From Inia geoffrensis (lineage: Eukaryota; Chordata; Mammalia; Artiodactyla; Iniidae), in the NCBI GenBank assembly GCA_036417435.1, contig CM070913.1:4144680-4208679 (forward strand): DNA of 64,000 nt, read 5' to 3'. Under the pieces are notes generated by a model. That model searched no databases, was not told the DNA's origin, and was given only the letters and a program-made list of their open reading frames with translations. The translations under genes and the position numbers were made by a program. The stretch's first letter is position 1. The number at the start of each line of letters is the position of its first letter. Shown piece after piece: positions 10,336-21,800 of this stretch.

Positions 10336-13300
10336 CATGCACGCACTCTAATCGACTTTATGTCATGACGCCGTGCCCCTGGTTCTTACCAAAACGAGCA
10401 GCCCTGCAGAGTCACCCTGCCCCAAGTCCACTTCTCGGCCTGAGGAATGGCACAGCCGCTCCTAACGCTACTTGCAAGAACAAGCAGGAGAGTCATCTGC
10501 GTCTCCCCCCTGAACCCGGAAAGGACGCACAGGCCTGTGGACCGGGGACCACCGGGGGGTGGGGGGCACCAGGGGCACATCCCCACGGGAAGGGTCTTAC
10601 AGGCCGGTTTCTGGAGGAAGTTCTATCAATTGACCGCTCCCGAACTCGACAGACGTGGAGCCCAGGGCTGGAAATGTGTCCTTCACAGGCCTCATGCCCA
10701 GTGACACTGCATTTCCCACGTGAAACAGAGATGCCAGCTGAGGCAGAGAAGACAGCCTCTGAGGCTTAGCTCCCATCTCTGAAAAGTCCTTCCTGAAATG
10801 ATCTCTAAGTCCCTCAAACCTAAAAGCAAGAGCGCTGGAATCACTGGCCTCCGTAATTTACTTGGCAGCTAATCGGGTACTGTCTGGAGCCCTGCTTTGT
10901 CATCTTGAATTGTTGTTTATATTTTAAATACTATTTAGCTGTTTACCCTGCTCTCCTGGACCCCACTCTAACCTCACAGGGGTCAGGAGTCTGATCCAAT
11001 CACGTGTCTCGACAGCCCTGCGATGCCAGAGCAGAGCAAGCAATCTGCAGATACTGGTTGGGTTCTGTCGTCTTTGAAGGTTGAATTAATCCCTTCCAGG
11101 AGCCTCACCAGGGTTCAGTCTGGGCAAGGTCTGCCCCGCAGGCCTCAGAGCACTTGTTGCCCGGCTGTGAAGTTACAAGCACAGTAACCTGCACATCATC
11201 TTCCTGTCCCTGGGGTGGAGCTGTGTGTTTGGAAATGTAGTGTTAATTCCTTCTCTGTTTATCTAAATTTGATTTCCGAAGAAGCCTTGAAATAATGCCC
11301 TTAAAAAAAAAAGAAAGAAAACAGTACGCAGAGAACAAACTACGTAGAACATTAGTTCACAGTAAGCGTTAGACTGAAGATAAGCGAGGCCTTATGGTGG
11401 CACCTTGAGGGGTCATCGCTACGCCTGAGCCGTGCTGGACTTTCACGTGGGATTCAGAGTGAGCTTAAGGATAAATCAGGGGCCTATTTCCGTCACAGGG
11501 CATGAAGAGATCCGAGATGAAGTGACAGGAGTCTCAGGCCAGGAGCTGGGGCTCTGAGCTCCGTGCCTCCCTGCTGGCCACTGTCCCCTGCTCCATGAGC
11601 TGTCGGACAAGCTTCCTACGCAAGAGCACAGGCAAGACATTTTATCAAAACACTCTGTGTATTTAGCAAGCCCTGGTCCAGCGGAGATTACTGATGCAAG
11701 CAAAGGGATGAAAACTCCTTAAAAAATCCCACAAGGGTCTGTAAAATTCCCCGTGGTGAGCAGGACATGTTTCTAAATCCAGGGGGTCCTCTAACCAGCC
11801 AGTGACAGTGAAGGGCTCCGTGAAGGAATGTCATCCTGCATTTTTAAGTCTCCTCCTCACCTTCCTACCACTTAGTAAGTCCTGGTCACCGCCTGCAGAG
11901 CAGGGCTCGCGCCCCATGGCCCAGCTCCTGCCCGCTGTGTCGCCGTGTCCCGGCGGGGCAGGTAGGAGCCAGGGGGTCTGGGTGACCCCAATGCCGGCTC
12001 TGAAGACTTAGCAACGGTGGCGATCGGACAGCTCCAGCCGACTGTGGTGGTCAGTGGGTGTCGGCCTGTTTATGAGTCAGAGGTCGTGAGCCGACCTGGC
12101 CTTGAAAGCAGAGAGAAACGGGACGCCATGCGGAAGAGGGCATGGCAGGTGAGGGCAGGGGTGCGATCTGGGGAGAGGTTGCCCACGAGCCCAGGTCAAA
12201 GCCCATCTGCAGGGAGCCCACCCAGCTTGTCACATTCATCCATCGCGGAGTTTCCATCCGCATGTCTCCCTGCAGGTCTGTGATTCCGCAGCGTCACGGC
12301 AGGAAACTGCTCGCAGGACGGAAAGCTGGCATGTGATCCAGTGGAAACCACCGTTTCCAGCGAGGGAAGGACGCTGTCACAAGAACATCGCAGGTTACAG
12401 CTGGGGGCGGCGGCTGCTCTGCATTTCGTGGCCTGGACAGTGGACGAGCTCTGAAGGAGGATGACCTGTGCTCCCAGCCGCGGCTTTCTGTCCAGCATGA
12501 AGGCCGAGTTAACAGACAGACTCTGACAACAGGATTTGAGCTCTTTCCTCAAACTAAAGCACATGAAAACTGCCTGCACAGCACCCCGCCTCCAACGCGG
12601 ACCAGCTGCCCGGCCGCGGCTTTTCCAGGGCGGCTGCAAGCGCCCCTGCCGACGCCAGAGCAAACACCCAGGTGACGCCCTGCGCGGCCACCTCGCTCCA
12701 GCCACGTCCACCGCCTCTTCTGCTCCGACCGTCTGCCAAGAGGAAATCACTCCGCTGCGCTGGGAGCCTGCGAATCCCAGAAAACCATCTTAAATCCACA
12801 AAAATAACTGAACTTCGCTTCTCCTGAGCTGCCCGGTTCCATTCTGATTTTTATTACAATGTCAACAAGAGTTTAATTTGTTTTAAAGTTTAGGTTCTTA
12901 AATCTGAGCGATATAGGGTAGTTTACAGCTTGCTGGCAACAGCTACTGTGGAAAAAGAAGGAAAGTGCATATAAAGGCGATTCTAAACTTGACGCTGTGA
13001 AAGCGAGGAGCCGTGCCAACTGCAGCACACGGCAGGCCTTCCCCTCCAGACAGCGGCCCCGACACGTGGCCACGCTCCGTGTCCCTCCCTGATCAGTCTC
13101 GCCCAGGGACAGTAATTAAGAGGAAATGCCCTTAAGTCTCATTTCCCTCCCTAAACACTCGAGAATGCCAGCTGTCTTACCTGGGCTCCTCCCTAAAAAC
13201 CGATTCCAGAGAAAACCCTTGAGGGGGAAGGAGGGTGCTCTCCCCGCCCCTCACCAGGTGACCTTCTCATTCCCTAGACTTTGGTCCCTGAGCTGAGGAG

Positions 13301-13710
13301 ACGCCGCACGTGTCTGCACAGGCCTCTCCGACCTCAAACGCAGTCAGAGGCGAGACGTCAGCTCCTGAGGCCTCTGCTGGGGCCCAGCTCTCATCTCTGC
13401 TGAAACTCTCTGCAGGGACTTGACACTAGTCGGCCAGCCAACCCGCCTTATGGAGAAAGGACGGGGCAGGCCTTAAAACAGGGCTGTCCCCCGAGCCCCT
13501 ACCCTCGGCAGGGCAGCAGAGGGAGCCGTCGGGCCAGCGGTTCACAGCCGAGGCCCCCGAGTCTGCTGCAGACGCGCCCGGCAGCATCTCCCCCTCTTCC
13601 CTCCTGCCAGGCCTCTGACGAGCCTGGGGGAATCACAGACGTTTCTAGATGTCGCCCAGGGCTCTTCCAGGCACCCTTCCTGCGTATCTGAAATAACAGC
13701 AGCTGTGGGG

Positions 13711-13970
13711 CCTGATAGGGCCGAGTTGGGGCAGCCTTCACCTCGTGGGGAGGGAGGGCAGGCTGGGGCCGATAAAGCCCCCCAGGCCCCGGCAAAGGAC
13801 TGCGTCCAGCACTGTCTACCCCTGCTTCAGAACAAAAGAAAACTGGCCACCGGGTTCTGGGAGCGATAAGCATCCGCGTCCTTGGGGAGGGGGGGTGGGC
13901 CTGGCCCGCCAGCTTGGCTTATTGTCCCAGGACCAGGCCGTGATTAGTCGGGTCCCCCGGGCCTGATAAG
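13711..13970. promoter_or_regulatory. Cluster of four GATA motifs
   Basis: GATA cores lie at 13714-13717 (ctGATAggg), 13771-13774 (ccGATAaag), 13865-13868 (gcGATAagc) and 13965-13970 (ctGATAAGgg), all in the same orientation within about 260 bp of GC-rich unique sequence where such AT cores are not expected by composition. NFATc1 acts with GATA factors in endocardium and muscle, so an enhancer is a reasonable guess, not a demonstrated one. Confidence 0.35.
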
Positions 13971-14504
13971 GGCGGATGTTTTAAAAGGGGGAATAGACTT
14001 TCTTTGTTCTTTACTGTGTGGAAGAGTCCACATTATAATCTGGAAGGAAGGAAGGACGCTGTGTCAAAATTCAAACTGAAAAGGTAAAGGGACTCAAGAT
14101 TTTGTGTGCCCAGCCTACACGAAGAACCCACGTCACCCACGGTCGGCAAACGTCTGGGGTTGGTCCTGCATGTGGCCCACGTTTTGATAAAGAGAATCCT
14201 TAATTTAACTAAACAGGTAAGTAAGTAACGAGAAGCGCACACGTTTTTATTCCATGAGAGAAGCTCTGCCATCAGCATTACGTTCGTGTCATATAAACAC
14301 AGACTTAGAATTTTCTCCCAACACTCCTGAAAGAGGGCTGCGCGTGTTCCACATACAGAGGGAAACGTGCACGACACACACAAGCCTTCGCTTCAAAAGC
14401 ACTTTTCTCCTTCTGTGTTTTAACAAAACTGTACTTAATGAACCTGCATAAGAGATCAGACCTAGAAACATCCCCAAGCCAGGCTGCTGGCTGCTTCTGG
14501 ACAG

Positions 14505-15201
14505 TTGCCTTTCTGGACATCTTCATACAAATGGAACCATAATACATTGTTTTTTGTGTCTGGCTTTTTGACTCAGTGTAATGTTTTCAAGGTTCATCCA
14601 TGTCCTAGCATGACTCAGTGCTTCATTCCTCCTTCTGGCTGAATAATACTCCATAGTATGGATATATCACACTTTTTCTATCTATTCCCCTAGTTGCTGG
14701 ACATTTAGGTTGTTTCAAATGTTTGGATATTATACATAATGCTGCTAAGAACATTTGTGCACAAGTCTTTGTGTGCACATACATATGTGTTCATTTCTCT
14801 TGGGTAGACGCCTAGGCACAGACTTGTTGGGTCTTAGGGCAAACGTATGTTCACCTTTTGAGACACTGCCAAAGTGGCTGCACTGTTTTGTATCCCCACC
14901 AGTAATGTGTGAGGGTTCCAATTTCTCCACGTCCTCTCCAAAATTTGCTATTGTCTCTGTTATTTTTTTTTTACAGCCACTCTAATAGGTATGCAATGGT
15001 ATCTCATTGGCATTCCCTATGACTAATGATGTCGAGTGTATTTTCATGTATTTATTAGCCATTCATATACCTTCTTTGGAGAAATGCCTATTTAAACCCT
15101 TTACCCAGTTTTTGACTAGGCTTTTTGTCTTATTACTGAGATATGTGTTCTTTGCATTTTCTAAATATAAGCCCTTTATCGTACGTTTGTCTCGTACGTT
15201 G
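14505..15201 (-). mobile_element. L1 3'-region fragment, antisense (first part)
   Basis: The reverse complement shows typical L1 ORF2-end and 3'-region sequence; on the plus strand the marks are aaggttcatccatgtcctag, ggctgaataatactccatag and ctttggagaaatgcctattt. The element is old, with many substitutions and stops, and is interrupted at 15202 by two SINEs before continuing at 15672. Confidence 0.85.
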
Positions 15202-15210
15202 CTTGTCTTT

Positions 15211-15322
15211 TTTTGGACAAGCTGCATGGCTTGTGGGATCTTAGTACCCTGACCAGGGGTAGGACCCAGGCCCTGGCAGTGAAAGCGCTGAATCCGAACC
15301 ACTGGACCGGCCAGGGAATTCC
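15211..15322 (-). mobile_element. CHR-2-like SINE, antisense, nested in L1
   Basis: The plus strand reads gcttgtgggatcttagtacc, gaccaggggtaggacccagg and ends ggccagggaattccc, which is the reverse complement of a cetartiodactyl tRNA-derived SINE that begins gggaattccc. A short direct repeat, cttgtcttt, at 15202-15210 and 15323-15331 fits a target duplication in the L1. Confidence 0.85.
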
Positions 15323-15325
15323 CTT

Positions 15326-15464
15326 GTCTTTCTTTTTCTTTTTTTTCTTTTTTTTTTTTCTTTCTTTCTTTCCTTCCTTCCTTCCTTCCTTCCTTCCTTC
15401 CTTCCTCCCTCCCTCCCTCCCTCCCTCCCTCCCTCCCTTCCTTCCTTCCTTTCTTCTTTTTTCT
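15326..15464. repeat. 139-nt uninterrupted polypyrimidine tract with mirror-like order
   Basis: Not one purine occurs on the plus strand across the run. It passes from T/TTTC to (TTCC)n to (TCCC)n and back to (TTCC)n and TTTC, so it is roughly mirror-symmetric. In the NFATC1 pre-mRNA it would be an all-purine (A/G) stretch. Confidence 0.95.
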
Positions 15465-15653
15465 GTTACGCGGGCCTCTCACTGTTGTGGCCTCTCCCGT
15501 TGCAGAGCACAGGCTCCGGACGCGCAGGCTCAGCGGCCACGGCTCACGGGCCCAGCCGCTCCGCGGCACGTGGGATCCTCTCAGACCGGGGCACGAACCC
15601 GTGTCCCCTGCCTCGGCAGGCGGACTCTCAACCCCTGCGCCACCAGGGAAGCC
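15341..15653 (-). mobile_element. CHR-1-like SINE with long pyrimidine tail, antisense, nested
   Basis: The SINE body spans about 15470-15653 (ends caccagggaagccc on the plus strand, with tgcagagcacaggctccgga inside). Its tail, about 130 bases, has grown into (TTTC), (TTCC) and (TCCC) repeats. A perfect 18-bp target duplication, cttgtctttctttttctt, flanks it at 15323-15340 and 15654-15671. It therefore inserted after the neighbouring SINE, right at that SINE's own 3' target repeat. Confidence 0.93.
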
Positions 15654-15671
15654 CTTGTCTTTCTTTTTCTT

Positions 15672-15925
15672 AACGGTATCTCTTGAAGCACAAAAATTTT
15701 GAATTTTGATGAGGTCTAATTTATCAATTTTTAAATGTTATGCACTGTGTTCTTGGTGTCATATCTAAAAAAATCTTCGCCTAATCCAAGGTCTCAAAGA
15801 TTTTCTCATATGTTATCTCCTAGAAGTTTTATTGTTTTAGCTCTTACATTTAAGTCCATGATCAATTTTGAGTAAACTTTTTCGTGTGAGGCGAGAGGTA
15901 AGGGTCTAAGTTTACTTCTTCCAGT
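15672..15925 (-). mobile_element. L1 fragment, antisense (second part)
   Basis: This resumes the L1 interrupted at 15202. On the plus strand it carries tttgatgaggtctaatttat and ccaaggtctcaaagattttc, followed by ttgagtaaacttttt, all typical of antisense L1 sequence. It meets a different L1-related block near 15.93 kb. Confidence 0.8.
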
Positions 15926-15929
15926 GTAT

Positions 15930-17310
15930 CATTTAAATGCTTTTTTTGGTCTTGTTTTGTTTACTACATATATTCTTAACATTTTCTTAGTGGCTCCTCT
16001 AGAGATTACAATATACTTAATATCTATTTCAGATTAATACTTATTTCTAATAATATATAGAAACTGTTCCAATATAGCTTCCTTCCCTACTCCTTCCTTT
16101 CTACTATCATTGTCACACAAATGACATTTTTATATAAGCCCATCAGCATAGGTTTGTAATTATCGTCTTATGTATTTTCTTTTACATAAGTTAGGAGAAG
16201 AAAAGTTTTCTTAGAATGCTTATGTTGTTTTTTTAATTATGTAATTATTTTTACCAGCGCTTGTTACTTCTTCACGTGGATCTGAGTTACTGTCAACCTG
16301 AAGGAGTCCCTTTGGTACTTTCTGTAGGCCAGGTCTGATGGCACTACCTTCTCTTATGGCATCTTTGCTTACTTCTCCTCTATTGTTAAGGCGAGTTTTG
16401 CTAGATAGAAACTTCTTGGTCACCAGTCTTTCTCTGAGCACTTTCGAGGATGCTGTCCCACTGCTTTCCAGCTTCCATGATTGCTAATGAGAAGTCAGCT
16501 GTTGATCTTTTTGAAGATTCCACGTACTGTACCTGATGACTTGGTTTTTTCTTGTGGCTCTTAGAATTGTCTCTTTTTCTTTGACTTCTGACAGTTTGGC
16601 TATGATGTGAATCTCCGAATTTATCCTACTTGGAATTTGTTGACCTTTGGGGATGTCTACAGTGTTTTCCTTCCAATCTGGGAAGATTTTGACCATTATT
16701 TCTTCAAATACTTTTCCTACCCCTTTCTTCTCTCTTTCTGGGTTCTTATTATGCACACATTTGTATGCCTGATGGTGTTTCACTTCTTCAGTTCTCTTTA
16801 ATCGTTTTACCTGCAATCCCTCAGACTGGACAGCCTATTGACTTTTCTTCAAGTCTGTTGATTGTTTTATTCTGTCAGCTCCAAAATGTTGTTCAGCCCT
16901 TCTAATGTTTTTTCACTTTAGTTATTGTACGTTTCAACTCTAGAATTTCTACTTGGCTCTTTTAGAAAATGCATCTCCATTTGGTCAGACGTAGTCGTTC
17001 CACTTCCTTTTAATTCTCTAAACACCGTTCCCTTTAGTTCCGTGAGCATCTCTATGGTGGCTGATTTACTTTGCTACAAAGCCCAATACCTGAGCCCTCT
17101 CAGGGACATTGTCCACTGCATGTGGGTTGCGTCTTCCCCTGTGTATGGGACATATTTCATGTTTCTTGGCATGTCTCATAAGTTTTTGGTTGAAAACTGG
17201 ACATTGGAGATAGTACACTGTAGCAACTCTGGAGTTAGCCCCCTCCCCCACCTCCCCCATCCAGGATTTGTTGTTATTGTTGCTGGATTCTTCTTTTTCC
17301 CTTAGTTGTT
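15930..17310 (-). mobile_element. HAL1/old L1 element with ORF1 remnant, antisense
   Basis: The block reads in reverse as an old L1-type element that contains ORF1 sequence but has no room for an ORF2 between ORF1 and the neighbouring 3' end, which is the arrangement of HAL1 (half-L1). The 17200-17250 part (ttggttgaaaactggacatt, gcaactctggag) is a familiar old-L1 landmark. It may continue, badly decayed, to about 18.43 kb (ccaccattttggaagtcc), with the 39-bp minisatellite inside it. Confidence 0.7.
16484..16816 (-). pseudogene. L1/HAL1 ORF1 protein remnant
   Basis: An open frame of 110 codons includes GKVFEEIMVKIFPDWKE and IIAKLSEVKEKETILRATRK, which match the pattern of the L1 ORF1 RNA-binding (RRM/CTD) region: 'FEEI...FP', then 'II.KL...K.KE.IL.A.R'. 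It starts at a chance internal Met and lacks the N-terminal coiled coil, so it is a fragment, not a gene. Confidence 0.75.
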
Positions 17311-17660
17311 GCTTATTTGATTAGTGACGTTCCTGGACTAATTCCATAGATTCTGTATCTCTGCAGTGTGTAGCTGCTAAGTTCTCTGTTCCACTTTTTT
17401 TAAAAAAAAAGTCTTGCTTTTATTTTTAAGCCTGGCTTCCTAGGGGTCACCCTCAGGGTAGCATCCTTCAAGGATCAGTCTGGTTTCTCGGAATGCCTTG
17501 AACCATTAGGCCTCCCCGTTTTGTCGAGGAGATATGTGTGCAAAGGCCGCCTCTGACGTGCCCTCAGTTCACAGTCAGCCTGGCCTCCACTCCTGTTCGT
17601 ACAGTCGCGAGGTGAAGGAGCCACAGGTGAACGGCTGGGCCCTCTCCTTGCCCAGGTCTT

Positions 17661-17894
17661 CTGAGAGTGCACACACCCACGTGCATGTGTGCGGTCTTCC
17701 CGAGTGTGCGCACACCCACGTGCATGTGTGCGGTCTTCCCGAGTGTGCGCACACCCACGTGCATGTGTGCGGTCTTCCCGAGCGTGCACACACACACATG
17801 CATGTGTGCGGTCTTCCCGAGTGTGCACACACCCACATGCATGTGTGCGGTCTTCCTGAGTGTGCACACACCCATGTACACGTGTGCAGTCTTC
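17661..17894. repeat. 39-bp minisatellite, six copies
   Basis: The unit is gagtgtgcgcacacccacgt followed by gcatgtgtgcggtcttccc, with the first and last copies diverged. Since 39 is a multiple of three and the unit lacks stops, several frames on both strands stay open across the array and show 13-residue repeats (for example PTCMCAVFPSVRT). These are repeat artefacts. Confidence 0.93.
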
Positions 17895-18639
17895 CAGACC
17901 CCCAGGGGCATGTCAGGGCTTTTCAGAGCCCCCTGTGGTCACCGAGTTCGGCCAGGCTTCTTTGCCCTAATTGAGATCACAGCCTTGAGCAGCTCCAGTG
18001 CGCACGACCCCAGCCATCTGCTACTTTTTATGCTGCCCTGGGAACGAGGCTTTTCCAGGGACCGTCACGACCAGTCAAAGGACTGACTGTGCGGTGGGGT
18101 GGGGTTTTTTTAACAGAGCCCCAAAGAGGCCAATCTCCTTCACTGTCAGTGAAGCCCCTGGCTCTTCCCGGCTACGCTCCATGGAGCTGCGGAGGGGGGA
18201 CGGGAGTAGCCCCAGATTACAGCACCACAGGTCCCACGTTCGTTACCAAGGTCCAGTCTCCCTTGAATAAATGCTTTTCAGTTTCTTCTGCCTCTGGTTA
18301 ATGTTCAGACTCTGGGATAACTGATTTGAGAGTTTCGTCACTGTTTTTACTGCTTTTTAGGGGGTGCTCTCTCAGTGAGGTCCTCTCTCCACCATTTTGG
18401 AAGTCCTGCCTGTCTTCCAGTCCTTCTTGGGTCATCAAAGGTGCCCCAGGTAATAACCAGAGATTCTCTGATGAAAAACAAAATACACCAGCTTCCCTTT
18501 GGCTTTGCAAGAGGCCAATTCACACCTGGAAGCTGGGCTTCTGAGCAGGAGTCTTTGCTCACTACATCTCTAGTGGGCTACAAAAAAAAGCTCAGTAACA
18601 CAGCTCAGCCTTGAGAGTAGACAGACAGTGTTGAAATCA

Positions 18640-18840
18640 GGGCTGGCGGATCAAGGTGGTGTCCCTGGTCCCGTCACTCACCAGCTGTGTCCTGAGCAGG
18701 TCGAGTGACATTTCTCTCTAAGCTTCAGCCTCCGTCTTTGTCAGCTGGGGCTGAATTGGCAGTTTCGCCCACTCACAGGATTGCTGTGAGGCTGAATATG
18801 TCAGCAGAGACTATATGTAAAAGTCGCTCTGGAAGGAGCC
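18640..18840 (+). repeat. MIR element, sense
   Basis: The order caccagctgtgtcctgagca, then tttctctctaagcttcagcc, then ggattgctgtgaggctgaat is that of the MIR core and 3' part (lost soluble-tRNA SINE common to mammals). It is diverged, as expected for its age. Confidence 0.75.
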
Positions 18841-21800
18841 AAAGGCCACGCACAGGTACTGTTTTCGCCATTTGGGTTTTCTGTGGGCTGGCAATGATGT
18901 GTCAGGTTGGACTGGGAACAACCTTCTCGGCTCTGACGGGAAGACGGTTACTCCAACACCAGTTATCCAGGTTCTCCTCTGCCTGGGCGTGACGGGCGGC
19001 TGCACCAGGCACTCTCTGTCCCTCAGGACTCCACGTGAAGAGGGCACTCGTATCAGGGCTCACTTAGAAGTGCCACGCCACTGACCCTGTGCGTGGCACT
19101 CCAGGGCGGGGCCGCCACGCGCCTGGCTGCTCTCGTGGAAACATAGGCGCCCCGCAGAGGGAGTCGTAGCCCTCTGTGGCCCTGGTCACCACTCTCCCCA
19201 AAGAGACGCCAAGCCCTGATGGTCCATCATCACCTGGGCTTTTGAACGTGGCTCCTGTGCTTCTGGACACCTTTCTTTCTGGCTTCATGCTCTGGTGAAC
19301 ACAATACAGCCGTGTGCTATGTGCTGGCTCGCAGATCTGAGAGGGTCTGTCAGGTGTGCTCATTCTTCAGCGAGAAAGCGCTTTGAAATGTATGGCATCA
19401 GAGAGAGAAAACGCAGAGACCAGGCCAAGGTTGTGCAACCTGGTCTGAAACGGAGACGGAGCTGATTAAATCCCCCTGGATAGATGCTTGCCTCTGCAGA
19501 AATATTGCCACACTGGAAAACTGCGTCACAGTCCTGACGCGCTCACTTGCCAACACTCTCCCACCCTCACAGCCTGCCCGAGACTGGAGACGACGCACCA
19601 CGAGGCGCCCGAGTGCCCTGCACGCAGCCAGGTCCGAACGCCAGCTTCTGTCGCCAGTGTTTCCGGCACCAAGTAGACCTAAGTGGCTCTAGTTCCACAA
19701 GACCTTTCTAGCTCTTCCCTCCGCTTTCTCCCCTGTTTCTTTCCCTCCAATTAAGAACGTCAAACAGCTCTCCCGTCTACAGGAGGAAATCAGCTAAGAC
19801 CTAGGATTAAGGGAGAAGGTGAATGTTAGCTGAAAGCAAACCACCAAATTCCCCTCCAAGTGCACAGAAAATAATTGGGCTGGAGAAGACTTGATTAGAA
19901 AGTCAGAGCAGTCCACGCTTCTAGCTAGCGTCTACATCCTGCAACTGCGAGGCGCCCTGAACCTCGGACACCTAAGCTGCAGTGTCATACGAGCTGCAGG
20001 AGACTCTCAAACGTCCTAGCCTAGCAAGCTGTGTCCCCGGGGCCAAAGGCAGTGCCCTATTTATAGAGGCCCTGACTCAGCGGACACCTCAGAGCAGTCC
20101 CTGCCTTCCCTCCTCCTCCGCCAGAGGCAGATCCTAACAGCTGCTGCCCTGCAGCACGGCCGCAGTGGCGAGCACACACCTCCCAGGGCGCAGCAGACAC
20201 GCAGTGCTCGAGCGCTGCCCATGGCGGGCTGACAGTGGTCGACCGCTCCCGCCACTCACTGGTTGTCGCTCGGGTCCACCTGGTCGGGGACGAGGCAGAG
20301 ACTTGCGCCCAAGCCTGCACACCGGTCTGACCCACTTGGAGGCACAGCGGCCCTGGAAGCTCAGCCCCGAGTCCCCGTGCATACGGACTCCGGCGCCCGG
20401 GAGGCACGCACCGCCACCGGGTGGGCAAAGTGAAAGTGAGCGGGTGGGGGCTCAGCTCCTCCGGGTGGCGGCTTCAGCCCGGGCCCCGGTGGACTCCACC
20501 TCGGGAGATAAAGCCTGCAGGTCAGCACGCCACCAGCATCCGCCGCCTCGGGTGGCACCCCAGGGGCCCGGGCCTTAAGGACTGACCCTCAGGAACCGCG
20601 TGCACGGCTGAGTGCGTCCTCCTGCCCCCGGGTAGCAGCCCACGTCTGCAGTGTTAACAAGCCCGTGCGTTTGACCTGCAAGGCAGGCTCTTTCCATCAT
20701 CACTAGGAGCGGGGAAGGCCTCAGAGCCGGGCCCTGGGCCAGGTTAGTAAGACTTTCCATGAGGAAAGCACCGTGTCCTCCCCCAGAGCAGCCCGGGCTC
20801 AGGAAAGAAGGGGGAACGCGGGGGCCGCACAGCCAGACGTGGGGCAGACACAGTCCTGGCCGCCTGCTCCACCTGCTTGCTGTTCTAATGACATCTAGAC
20901 TTGTGGAAACCCGAGAGCCCCTGCAGGGGACCGAAAGGGCCGACAGTGGCCGAGGCCGCAGGGCGGGTGGAGCACGACGCGGACGGGCTGCTACGGTGGC
21001 AGACAAGCTGACACCCCGGGAACCGTCGCTTGGGGCGCAAAGGGGGATCCTCATGTCAGCAAAACGGGGCCGCTTCACGTTAACGCTGTGGCTGGATAAA
21101 CTCTACGAGCTTCAGGGACGCTCACAATGGCTTTCCAGCAGATGTACGCAAGTGGCACACAGACTACCGTGCGCGTGTGTGTGAGCTGCCCACATTCACA
21201 CGCATGTCGGTCAAGGACAACCCATCACCCGGAGAGGGGTACTGCTGTGTGGTCGTGTAGCTCAGCTCTGCGAGGGGCAGGTCCCAAAAGTCACACCATG
21301 GAAATGGCTCACGTGTGGCTTTTATGACACATTTCATCTACATTCAAAATAAGTGAGGCCCATAAAGCTAATTTTTAAAAGAAAAGGTACGCCGTGGTAC
21401 TGCCACGATTGAAAAGTCCGAATGGAAAGCCTAAGTTTCATGAATATTGTTGAACTAAATAATAAATCATAATTGGAACTATTTATGGGCTAGACGCTTT
21501 TGAAACAAAACCGAAGAGTAGAAACAACTAAAAAAAAAAGAAACCCTATCAACAAGTTGGGGTTCAGTTGAGGCGAGTCCTCGTGCACTCGAATTGTTCC
21601 TCGAGGTAAATGGAGGCTTGGGACGGGCGTTAACCCTCCACATCCGGGCAGTCACTCCGCAGACTGAGCAGGTGGCTCCCGCGTAAGGCACGGCTGCTTT
21701 GCGATCTCTAAATGATTCATTTACGCACCCCAAATGCCCCAGGCTCTCTGGAGCTGCACCTAATATCCTATTATTGCCTTTTTCATTCTACGTTCCTGGA

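Noticed and set aside
15063..15569. Lys/Arg/Glu-rich protein on the minus strand
   Set aside because: It is the translation of the polypurine strand of a SINE tail joined to L1 and SINE sequence.
14505..17310. A single full-length L1 across the block
   Set aside because: ORF1 sequence lies too close to the 3' end and no ORF2 body is present. A HAL1 plus a separate L1 3' fragment explains it better.
17475..18086. Cys/His/Thr-rich repeat proteins on both strands
   Set aside because: These are translations of the 39-bp minisatellite, whose length is a multiple of three.
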